In this document: positions 44,298-51,905 of the stretch, one piece after another | Layout: every line of letters begins with the position of its first letter | How positions within the stretch are numbered: position 1 is the stretch's first letter | Assembly: GCA_023423415.1 (NCBI GenBank) | Contig: JAFAFP010000142.1 | Location: 1-63,646 of the forward strand | Reading direction: 5' to 3' | From: Pseudomonadota bacterium | GTDB lineage: Bacteria; Pseudomonadota; Alphaproteobacteria; Rhizobiales; Xanthobacteraceae | DNA length: 63,646 nt | Position numbers and translations under genes: made by a program | Notes under the pieces: generated by a model | Database searches by the model: none | What the model saw: the letters and a program-made list of their open reading frames with translations, nothing else | Told to the model about the DNA's origin: nothing

Positions 44298-44340
44298 TAA
44301 ACGAACGCGGAACCATTCCGCATGCTCGCGAGAGGATGAA

Positions 44341-44733
44341 ATGAAGAAAACCAAGATCGATACGCCGAATGCTCCTCGTCCGCGCGGAGCCTATTCCGCC
44401 GCAATCCGCTGTGGCGATTTCGTCTACGTCGCGGGACAGAGTGCTCGTGACAAGGAGTTGCGGGTCGTTGGTGAGACGATCGAGGATCAGACCAGAAAGA
44501 CGCTTGAGAACATTCAGGCGATTCTCAGCGATGCGGGTGTTGCGCTGGATGACGTTGTGAAGGCCACGGTTCATCTCTCCGATTTGACAATGTTTCAACG
44601 CTACGACGCGGTCTACGCGGCAATGATGCCGGAGCCGCGTCCGGTGAGAACGACTGTCGGTAGCGTGTTAGCGCCCGGCATCATGATCGAGATCGATGTT
44701 GTCGCGTATGCCGAAAGCGCCCGCCAGGGCTAA
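44341..44733 (+). CDS. RidA-family enamine/imine deaminase-like protein
   Basis: The 130-residue protein has the YjgF/RidA trimer fold with the conserved GAYSAAIRCGDFVYVAGQ opening and the active-site arginine in PVRTTVGS. Family members hydrolyse enamines/imines, and a subgroup acts as 2-aminomuconate deaminase in aromatic amine breakdown. The start at 44341 follows GAGAGGA; a longer upstream frame would cross the operator. An aldehyde dehydrogenase gene follows after about 53 bp. With that neighbour, a catabolic deaminase role is attractive but inferred. Confidence 0.9.
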   Translation: MKKTKIDTPNAPRPRGAYSAAIRCGDFVYVAGQSARDKELRVVGETIEDQTRKTLENIQAILSDAGVALDDVVKATVHLSDLTMFQRYDAVYAAMMPEPRPVRTTVGSVLAPGIMIEIDVVAYAESARQG

Positions 44734-44786
44734 CGCTGCTGCCGGCGCAACGATAGCGATGAAGTGGAATAGGGTCCCATTGGGTG

Positions 44787-46259
44787 ATGAGCGGAATGAA
44801 TAAGAACCTATTGCAGGCGTGGATCGACAATAAGGCCGTCTATGCGAGTGCTCCCGGTGAGACGATTCATGTGACATCTCCCTGGTCGGGAGAAGAGGTG
44901 ACGGTGCTGCAGCCGGGTGGCGCCCAGTCTGTCAACGACGCGGTTCTGAGTGCAAAAAGAGCCTTCAATGAGAACCGGCGCATGCCCGCCTCCGACCGGA
45001 TTGCGTTGTTGGAGAAAGCCGCAGCAGAGATCGAACGATGCGCTGATGCGATCGTCGCCTCGGCGATATCAGCGATCGGAAAGCCGCGCCGCGCCGCGCG
45101 CTTTGAAGTGTTGCGCAGCATCCAGTTTATTCGTGCTTGCGCCGCTTACCTGCCCAATATGGGAGGCGATGTTGTCCCGCTCGATGCGGCAGTTCAGGGT
45201 AAGGGGCTGTTCGGCTTTACAAAGCGCATGCCTTACGGCGTGGTCGGTGCCGTTACGCCCTTCAACGCGCCATCGAACTTGCTGCTGCAAAAAGTGGTCC
45301 CTGCGCTGGCGGTGGGCAATGCAATTGTCGTCAAGCCGTCGCCTGAAGGCACGGACATCGCATTTCTATTGGCGGAATGTTTTGCAAAAGCCGGACTTCC
45401 GCATGGTCTGTTCAACATAGTAACCGGCGGCATTCCGGAGGCGCAGGCTCTAGCGGCTCATCCAGATGTGTCCTTTGTCACGATTACGGGCGGAACTGCG
45501 GCAGGAAAGGCGCTAGCCGCTGCAGCCGGTGCGAAGCCGTTTGTTGGCGAGCTTGGTGGCAACGCCGCAAACATTGTTTGTGCAGATGCCGATCTTCAGG
45601 ACGCGGTGGAACGGATCGCGCCTTCCGCGTTCGAGGCGAGCGGTCAGCAATGTATCTCAGCACAGAGAATTATTGTTGAGCGATCAGTGCTGAATGAGTT
45701 CATGACGTTGTTTGTCGCGCGGACCCGGAAGCTCGTAGTTGGTGATCCGGACAAGGCGGAAACCGATCTCGGGCCGGTTGTCCACGAAAGGGCGGCGAAC
45801 AGAATCATGGATCTCATCAGAGAGGCGGCCGATGACGGTGCGGAGGTCGCGCTGAAGCCCTCGCGAGACAAGTGCCTGATTTCGCCGGCCATTGTGGTGT
45901 CGTCGGACAAGAACCTCCGCATGGTGCGTGAAGAGATCTTTGGGCCTGCCGTGATCGTCATCCCGGCTGATGATGTGTCCGATGCCATACGAATCGCGAA
46001 TGATTCGGAATTCGGGCTGCAAACTTCTTGTTTTACCAGCAGTCTGGAAATCGCTTTCCGGGTATCCGAGGAGATCGTGAGCGGTTCGGTCTGGATCAAC
46101 GAGGGCAGCCGCTTCAGGCTCGACAACTATCCCTTCGGGGGCGTCGGGTCGAGCGGCTTCGGAAGAGAAGGCATCCGTTACGCCATGGAAGGCTTCACGC
46201 AGTGGAAATTCACCGGAATCAGATTTCCAGGAGCCAGCGTCGCCATGCACGCAAAATGA
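44787..46259 (+). CDS. Aldehyde dehydrogenase downstream of RidA
   Basis: The 490-residue ALDH has VVGAVTPFNAPSNLL (coenzyme region), the base Glu in GELGGNAAN and the nucleophile Cys in ASGQQCISAQR. It resembles the benzaldehyde/semialdehyde class and is clearly paralogous to the enzyme at 47521-48957, sharing the unusual FEASGQQCISAQR active-site text. Start choice is open: ATG 44787 is used, with GTG 44784 and ATG 44796 also in frame and no strong ribosome-binding site for any. Together with RidA it could process an amino- or hydroxymuconate semialdehyde. Confidence 0.9.
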   Translation: MSGMNKNLLQAWIDNKAVYASAPGETIHVTSPWSGEEVTVLQPGGAQSVNDAVLSAKRAFNENRRMPASDRIALLEKAAAEIERCADAIVASAISAIGKPRRAARFEVLRSIQFIRACAAYLPNMGGDVVPLDAAVQGKGLFGFTKRMPYGVVGAVTPFNAPSNLLLQKVVPALAVGNAIVVKPSPEGTDIAFLLAECFAKAGLPHGLFNIVTGGIPEAQALAAHPDVSFVTITGGTAAGKALAAAAGAKPFVGELGGNAANIVCADADLQDAVERIAPSAFEASGQQCISAQRIIVERSVLNEFMTLFVARTRKLVVGDPDKAETDLGPVVHERAANRIMDLIREAADDGAEVALKPSRDKCLISPAIVVSSDKNLRMVREEIFGPAVIVIPADDVSDAIRIANDSEFGLQTSCFTSSLEIAFRVSEEIVSGSVWINEGSRFRLDNYPFGGVGSSGFGREGIRYAMEGFTQWKFTGIRFPGASVAMHAK

Positions 46260-46301
46260 TCAGCTGAAGTGAGCTGGTCCTCAGGTCAAATCGACCGGAA
46301 A

Positions 46302-46361
46302 ATACCTGCTGCTCTCGGCGCACTGATGGTGGAAGTTGGTCCAGTCTGGAGGGAGAGTGTT
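46302..46361 (+). pseudogene. Fragment matching the hydrolase N-terminus
   Basis: In the 316-bp gap before the alpha/beta hydrolase, the frame reads IPAALGALMVEVGPVWRESV. This aligns with IPDALRELMAQIGPRWGQDV of that hydrolase at about 10 of 20 positions. No further similarity follows. It is probably the stump of a duplicated or displaced copy. Nothing else in 46260-46575 is supported. Confidence 0.45.
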
Positions 46362-46575
46362 TCCTGCCAGCTGCCATGCATCAAAACACAAATCGGGTCA
46401 TCTGTTAGGAGCAGGTTAGTCGGCACAGAAGCGGGTCCGTCGGCTTACGGTTACTGCAAACTGTCGTCTGGAGAGTGTCCGTACGATTATCGGCGCAGGT
46501 CCGATTCTCGTTGACCAACAGCGTAATCACGGCGTGCAGATTGAAGCCTACTTTAGTAACCCGTATAAGGACATT

Positions 46576-47505
46576 ATGAATATTCGGTCGTCCAAGCCGG
46601 CTATGCCGGAAATCCCTGACGCTTTGCGAGAGCTGATGGCGCAGATCGGACCGCGCTGGGGCCAAGATGTGCCGGGCCATGTCCGGCAGATGATCGAAGG
46701 CTTCAGCGCAGTGCTGAAATTGGCGCCGCGTGACGGCGTCGAGGTAAAGCACGATATTGCTTACGGTCCGCATGAGCGACACCGCTTTGATATATTTCTG
46801 CCAGAGCAACCGCAACGCGCACGACCGGCGATATTGTTCGTGCACGGCGGCGCCTTTGTCGACGGTCATCGTAACAAGACCGAGCAAATCTATTCTAACG
46901 TGCTCTATTATTTCGCGCGCCATGGTGTTGTCGGGATCAATGTCGGCTATCGGTTGGCAGGTGACGCGCACTATCCGGGCGCAAGTCAAGACGTCGGTGC
47001 GGTCGTGCAATGGACGCGCGATCATGCAGCCGAGCTGAATGTCGATCCCGAGCGGATCTTCCTGATGGGACATTCGGCCGGTTGCGCCCATATCGGAAGC
47101 TATGCTTACGACAAGAGCCTGCATTCGGCATCCGGGCCTGGCTTGCGTGGCCTGATCATCGTCAGCGGACGGGTGCGCGCCGACACCTTTGCCGACAATC
47201 CCAATGCCAAAAAAGTCGAAACTTATTATGGGACGGCGGACATGTCCAAACTCGACGCAGTCTCACCAGTGTCGCATGTCGATGCCAAGAGTGTGCCGAC
47301 ATTCGTTGCTTGGGGCGAATACGAAAACCCGCTGATTGATATGCATTGTGCCGAACTGGTCTACAGGCTTGGACAGGCCAAGCGCCGCACACCACCGATG
47401 TTGTGGCTGAAGGGTCACAACCACACCTCGACTATCGGTCATTTTAACACGGCCGAAGATACGCTCGGCCGTGCCATTTTGGATTTCATTGCGGATCCCC
47501 GCTGA
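46576..47505 (+). CDS. Alpha/beta hydrolase (carboxylesterase/kynurenine-formamidase-like)
   Basis: The 309-residue hydrolase starts at ATG 46576, preceded by AAGGA. It shows the oxyanion motif HGGAF (His90-Gly91-Gly92), the nucleophile elbow GHSAGC with Ser167, and a late KGHNHTS histidine. The HGG plus GHSAG layout is typical of the hormone-sensitive-lipase and kynurenine formamidase groups, which cleave esters or N-formyl amides. It is cytoplasmic by lack of a signal. It lies between two ALDH genes, convergent with the second one, and could hydrolyse an amide or ester intermediate of the pathway. Confidence 0.88.
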   Translation: MNIRSSKPAMPEIPDALRELMAQIGPRWGQDVPGHVRQMIEGFSAVLKLAPRDGVEVKHDIAYGPHERHRFDIFLPEQPQRARPAILFVHGGAFVDGHRNKTEQIYSNVLYYFARHGVVGINVGYRLAGDAHYPGASQDVGAVVQWTRDHAAELNVDPERIFLMGHSAGCAHIGSYAYDKSLHSASGPGLRGLIIVSGRVRADTFADNPNAKKVETYYGTADMSKLDAVSPVSHVDAKSVPTFVAWGEYENPLIDMHCAELVYRLGQAKRRTPPMLWLKGHNHTSTIGHFNTAEDTLGRAILDFIADPR

Positions 47506-47520
47506 TCCATGTTGCGGACG

Positions 47521-48957
47521 TCAGACCGCAATGCCGGTAAATTTTAGCTGAGAAAATTCTTCGATAGCATAACGCACGCCCTCACGACCGACACCGCTAC
47601 GCTTCATGCCGCCGAACGGATAGATGTCGAGGCGGAACCGGGTCGCCTCGTTGATCCACAATGCGCCAACATCGAAGTCCTCCGAGAAGCGCAAGGCGGC
47701 GGTGAGATCGCGTGTGAATACAGCGCCCTGCAATCCAAACGGCGAATCGTTTGCCATGCGCAATGCGTCGTCGATGCTGTCGAACGCCGTTACCAATACG
47801 ATTGGGCCGAACACTTCTTCGTTCCACAGTCGCGTGCTCGATGAAACGTCGACCAGAATGCCGGGCGAAACCATTGCGTCCGTCTGCCTCGGCTCCAACA
47901 CGTACCGAGCGCCCTTTGCGATGGCGTCGTTGCACATCGCCAAGACGCGTTCGGCCGAGGCTTTGCTGACCATCGGCCCTATATCCGTTTTTGGGTCGGT
48001 CGCATCACCGACCTTCATCGTTTTGGCGACGTCGACAAAATTTTTGAGAAACGCGTCTAGTACAGGCCGGGCGACCAAAATGCGCTGTGCTGAAATGCAT
48101 TGCTGTCCACTTGCCTCGAACGCGGCCGGTGCGATTTTCTTCGCAGCAGCCTCGATATCGGCATCAGCCATCACGATGTTGGCAGCGTTGGAGCCGAGTT
48201 CCGCAATGAATTTCTTGGCGCCGGCTGCGCGCGCCAGCGCATCGCCGCCTGCCGTGCCGCCAGTGAAAGACACAGCACGGACCTCGTCATGAGCAGCGAG
48301 CGCGAGCGCTGTCTCGCGATCGCCTGTGACAACTGTAAAGAGATCCTTCGGCCAGCCAGCATCTTGAAACAGCTGTGCAAGGTACAGTGCCGTGCGTGTG
48401 CCGGCAGGCGCTGGCTTCACGATAATCGCATTGCCGGCCGCAATTGCAGGAGCGACTTTCTGCACAAGCAGATTGACCGGTGCGTTGAATGGAGTGATGC
48501 CGGCCACGACACCGTAAGGAGCATGACGAACGAACCCGATGTGGTCTGCGCCCTGCGCGGTGATGTCCAGCGGCAAGGTTTCGCCACCGAGCTGCGTCAT
48601 CGCCGCCGCTGTCAGCTCTAGAAATTCAGCGCCGCGCTTGACCTCGAAATTGGCCATGCGAATCGGTTTGCCGACATCTTCGCAGATCAGTGGAGCGATC
48701 TGGTCGCCCGCCTTGATCAAGGCCGAGGCTGCGGCTTTCAGCCAGGCAATGCGGTGATGGGCGGATTGCTTGCGGTTCGCCGCAAAGGCGACGGCCGCAG
48801 CTTTGGTTGCACGATCGACGCCAGCGGCGCCGGATTCAGCGATCTGGCCGATGATCTTGCCATCCTGCGGTCCAATCAGATCGAACGTGTGATTGCCGCC
48901 CGTGGTTTGGTTTCCGCCGACGAAGTCAGCGAAAACCGGAAGCGCTGAACTTATCAT
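47521..48957 (-). CDS. Aldehyde dehydrogenase next to the LigB-type dioxygenase
   Basis: The 478-residue ALDH has GVVAGITPFNAPVNLL, the nucleophile in ASGQQCISAQR and the general base in AELGSNAAN, where Ser replaces the usual second Gly. It is a paralogue of 44787-46259 on the opposite strand. It lies five bases downstream of the LigB-type dioxygenase gene and is read in the same direction, so the pair is probably one transcript. A semialdehyde formed by ring cleavage is a likely substrate. Confidence 0.92.
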   Translation of the reverse strand: MISSALPVFADFVGGNQTTGGNHTFDLIGPQDGKIIGQIAESGAAGVDRATKAAAVAFAANRKQSAHHRIAWLKAAASALIKAGDQIAPLICEDVGKPIRMANFEVKRGAEFLELTAAAMTQLGGETLPLDITAQGADHIGFVRHAPYGVVAGITPFNAPVNLLVQKVAPAIAAGNAIIVKPAPAGTRTALYLAQLFQDAGWPKDLFTVVTGDRETALALAAHDEVRAVSFTGGTAGGDALARAAGAKKFIAELGSNAANIVMADADIEAAAKKIAPAAFEASGQQCISAQRILVARPVLDAFLKNFVDVAKTMKVGDATDPKTDIGPMVSKASAERVLAMCNDAIAKGARYVLEPRQTDAMVSPGILVDVSSSTRLWNEEVFGPIVLVTAFDSIDDALRMANDSPFGLQGAVFTRDLTAALRFSEDFDVGALWINEATRFRLDIYPFGGMKRSGVGREGVRYAIEEFSQLKFTGIAV

Positions 48958-48962
48958 GAGCG

Positions 48963-50015
48963 TTACTTGCGCAAGCGCTGGATTTGCATGTTCGCGAGGA
49001 ATGGCACCAGCGGATGCGCGCCCATCTTCACGATGCCTGGAACGTCGAGGCTGATGAGTGCTTCACGCTGTTCGTCCGTCAGTTTGAATTTGTCCGCATA
49101 GGCGCGCGCGTCAGAGAGGAATTGCATGCGGTCGGCGTCGTGATGGGCGAGGCCATGCAAAGCCGAGGTTAGCTCGACCAATTCAGGCTTGATCGACGGA
49201 TAATGTGCGGCCGGTTCATTTGGTTGTCCGCCGAACCAGGCTAGCGAGGCATAGTTATGATGCCAGCTCGGATCCATCGATACGATATCTGGCTTGCGCT
49301 CGCCCAACGCGCCTGCAGCACAGGCCCAGCACCGCAACTCGATATTGCCGGTGTCGTCGAGTTCTGTCTCATTGTAGCCGATAAGTGACTTCAAGTTTCC
49401 GGTGGCGAGCTTTTCCAGCACCTTGTTATCCCAGGCAAGTTCGGGATTTGAATAACGATCTGTGCCGGGGAAATGCGACATGCCGCCGCTCGACAAGATC
49501 ACGGTTTTCAACCCGAGCGCAGTGACCGTTCGAGCGACAGCTTGGCCGAATGCGTAACAGCGCTCCATGGTCGGTTGCGGCGGCAGATAGGCATTCACAT
49601 AGATTGGCAGCACCGGATCGGTCAGGCCGATGTGAGTTAGTGGAATGCCGATTGCGTAATCGATACGCGCGGTGCTGGTAAAGGCCGGATCGAAATTTTG
49701 CCGGTACAACTGCCGGACGATTTCGAAACTGATATCGCTCGGGATTTTCCAATGAAACTTGCGACCGGCAAATTCGCCGCTCGCCTCACCGCCGACATGG
49801 ATGGTGAAGGGTGGAGCTGCGTTATGGAAGAATTGCTCGGCATGATCGTTGGAAAAGATGATCCAGAGGTCAGGTTTCAGCGCGCGCAGTTTCTCGCCGA
49901 TCGTGGCCGCCACTTTGCGAACCTGCTCGACGGTCGCTTTGTCTTCTGTCTCGGGCATGGTGAAGAATTGCGGGGCATGAGGCAGCATCGCGCCGCCGAC
50001 CACAGTTGACATCAT
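48963..50015 (-). CDS. Class III extradiol ring-cleavage dioxygenase, LigB-LigA fused
   Basis: The 350-residue enzyme opens catechol-type or aminophenol-type rings using non-haem Fe(II). The LigB part carries the metal ligands His13 (LPHAPQ), His58 (SNDHAEQFF) and a late Glu in GNIELRCWACAAG, plus SSGGMSHFPG. The last ~55 residues (LTDEQREALISLDVPGIVKMGAHPLVPF) match the small LigA subunit, so both subunits are fused as in gallate-type dioxygenases. The start at 50015 has AGGGAGA upstream; a longer frame to 50123 lacks one. The substrate is undetermined. An AraC regulator is divergent from it. Confidence 0.9.
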   Translation of the reverse strand: MMSTVVGGAMLPHAPQFFTMPETEDKATVEQVRKVAATIGEKLRALKPDLWIIFSNDHAEQFFHNAAPPFTIHVGGEASGEFAGRKFHWKIPSDISFEIVRQLYRQNFDPAFTSTARIDYAIGIPLTHIGLTDPVLPIYVNAYLPPQPTMERCYAFGQAVARTVTALGLKTVILSSGGMSHFPGTDRYSNPELAWDNKVLEKLATGNLKSLIGYNETELDDTGNIELRCWACAAGALGERKPDIVSMDPSWHHNYASLAWFGGQPNEPAAHYPSIKPELVELTSALHGLAHHDADRMQFLSDARAYADKFKLTDEQREALISLDVPGIVKMGAHPLVPFLANMQIQRLRK

Positions 50016-50181
50016 GCTCGTCTCCCTGCGTTGTGACCGGCATCCCGAAAATCGGATGAAAGTCGAAAACGTGTGTTTCGGTGCATGAGCATAGTGAGTA
50101 GCCAGTCGGCGAGTTATCGACATTCTGACAAAAAATAGTTATGAAGCGACAGTGAAGAGTGAGGTGCGACCTTTCTCGTAG

Positions 50182-51048
50182 ATGAGTGCCAGCATGGATA
50201 TTTCCGTCGTCCACCCGGAGGTGCTGAAGGTCCCTAAGGCCGAGTATCCGCGCCGTGTCGTGGCTTATGTGCTCGATATCAAACGCGGGGGCGGGCAGCC
50301 GCCGCACAGCCACAATCGGGCACAATTGCTGGTCGTGACGTCCGGTTCGATCGCAGTAACAGCGGAGGGCTCAACGTTTGTCGCGCCACCGGAACGCGCG
50401 ATCTGGGTGCCGGCCGACACCGTGCATGAAACCAGGCATCTGGCTTCTACGCGGTTACACACATTGTATGTAGAGGCCGAAGCCGTATTGGACCTTCCGG
50501 CAAAAACCACGGTGATTCGGGTCACCTCATTGATGCGCGAATTGATCAATGCGATTGTGGTCTGTCCGCGGCTCTATATTGAGAATGGTGCGGACGGACG
50601 GCTTGTTTCCGTTCTTTTGGATCAGCTTGCCGTGGCTCAGGCGCTTCCTTTGCATCTGTCGATGCCGAAATCTGACGTATTGTTGTCGGTGGCGACGCGC
50701 ATTCTTGAAGCCCCAGCGGACCTGCAGCCCGTTGAGGATTTGGCTTCTTCGCTTGGCATGTCGCCACGCACGCTTGAGCGGCGCTTCAAGACCGAAGCTG
50801 GTCATTCGCTTCGTAGCTTCCGGCGCCAGGCAAAATTGCTACGCGCGCTTGAGTTGCTGTCCACAGATATGTCGGTCAGCGACATATCTGACACACTAGG
50901 ATTTGGAGATCCGAGTGCATTCATTGCCATGTTCCGGTCGGCGTTGGGTGTGACGCCGGGGCGCTATCTGTCTGAAGGGCTGGCTCCGAAAAAAATGAGT
51001 GCTGTGCAGAACGAACAACGGAAAGCGGGCCGCCGCGCGGAGCATTGA
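50182..51048 (+). CDS. AraC-family regulator with cupin sensor
   Basis: The 288-residue protein has an N-terminal cupin-like effector domain (about residues 20-100, PPHSHNRAQLLVVTSG, then WVPADTVHE) and a C-terminal double helix-turn-helix. The latter carries LASSLGMSPRTLERRFKTE and the late DISDTLGFGDPSAFIAMFR motif. Such proteins usually activate neighbouring catabolic genes. It is divergent from the ring-cleavage dioxygenase/ALDH pair (166 bp between starts) and is the likely activator of that pair. Confidence 0.92.
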   Translation: MSASMDISVVHPEVLKVPKAEYPRRVVAYVLDIKRGGGQPPHSHNRAQLLVVTSGSIAVTAEGSTFVAPPERAIWVPADTVHETRHLASTRLHTLYVEAEAVLDLPAKTTVIRVTSLMRELINAIVVCPRLYIENGADGRLVSVLLDQLAVAQALPLHLSMPKSDVLLSVATRILEAPADLQPVEDLASSLGMSPRTLERRFKTEAGHSLRSFRRQAKLLRALELLSTDMSVSDISDTLGFGDPSAFIAMFRSALGVTPGRYLSEGLAPKKMSAVQNEQRKAGRRAEH

Positions 51049-51063
51049 TGATCTCTGAGCAGT

Positions 51064-51813
51064 TCAGCGCGGCTTCTTCTTGCTTGATCGTCTTTTTTGC
51101 GCGTTCTTGGTGCTTTGCATGAAGCGTCGTGCCAACATCAGCTGGCTGACATTTTCCAAATGCCGACGCATGGCAAGGCCAGCCTCCTCGGGGCGGAACT
51201 CAAGTATGGCTCGCACGATGTCCTCGTGGCTTTCAGCGCTTTCGACTGTGAACGGTTCGACTTCGTTGGCGCGATGCCGTTCGCGGTGGACATGCCACAT
51301 AATCTTCTCGTGCAATTCGACCAGTGAACGGTTTCCGGTTGCCCGCACGATACAAAGATGGAAATCGTCATTGAGTTCGTAATATCGCTGCGCGTCATTG
51401 CGCTTCGCAGCTTTTTTCATATCGCTGTAGATTTTCTTGATCTCCTGGAAGGTCTCGGGCGAGCCAGACTGTGCAGCGCGGGTTGCCGCCAATTGCTCCA
51501 GCCCGATCAGGATTTCCATTGTTTCGCCCACCGCTGAGGCGTCGGGATCGGTCACGACTGCACCGACATGCGGTACAAGACGGATCAGGCCTTCGACTTC
51601 CAGCGTCTTCAATGCTTGACGCAGGGGCGTCCGCGATACTCCGAACTCTTTGCAAAGCTGCGGCTCAGATAATCGTTCTCCCGATTTCCAACGGTTCTCC
51701 ACAATATCCTTCCGCAGTTGCGGGAGGATTTGATCGTGCATCGGAAGTGACCGGACCACCGTTCCTATGCGCGTTCCATTCACATCAGTCGTGCTCTTAC
51801 GACCAGCCGCCAT
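51064..51813 (-). CDS. GntR-family regulator, FCD type
   Basis: The 249-residue protein has a GntR winged helix-turn-helix (about residues 30-90: GERLSEPQLCKEFGVSRTPL, then VEGLIRLVPHVGAVV) and a helical FCD ligand domain with the metal-binding Asp/His pattern (NDDFHLCIV, then later ESHEDIV). It ends in a lysine/arginine-rich tail. It is divergent from the second hydroxylase operon. The region between holds a 21-bp perfect dyad (51870-51890) that fits a FadR-type operator. It most likely represses 51.9-60.8 kb until an organic acid binds. Confidence 0.93.
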   Translation of the reverse strand: MAAGRKSTTDVNGTRIGTVVRSLPMHDQILPQLRKDIVENRWKSGERLSEPQLCKEFGVSRTPLRQALKTLEVEGLIRLVPHVGAVVTDPDASAVGETMEILIGLEQLAATRAAQSGSPETFQEIKKIYSDMKKAAKRNDAQRYYELNDDFHLCIVRATGNRSLVELHEKIMWHVHRERHRANEVEPFTVESAESHEDIVRAILEFRPEEAGLAMRRHLENVSQLMLARRFMQSTKNAQKRRSSKKKPR

Positions 51814-51869
51814 GGTTCACCTGAAGTCTCGTGTGCGCAGAAGCGGCCTTGACTCATTTCAATTTCCAA

Positions 51870-51890
51870 GATCGTATACGAAATACGATC
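51870..51890. promoter_or_regulatory. GntR-type operator
   Basis: GATCGTAT (51870-51877) and ATACGATC (51883-51890) are perfect inverted repeats separated by ACGAA. The left half also overlaps the dyad TCGTATACGA, which has the centre typical of FCD-GntR sites. It lies 16 bp upstream of ATG 51906 and between divergent promoters. A -35-like TTGACT is at 51849-51854. Its place supports 51906 as the start of the hydroxylase subunit. Confidence 0.7.
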
Positions 51891-51905
51891 CGTTGGGAAC
51901 GTGCA

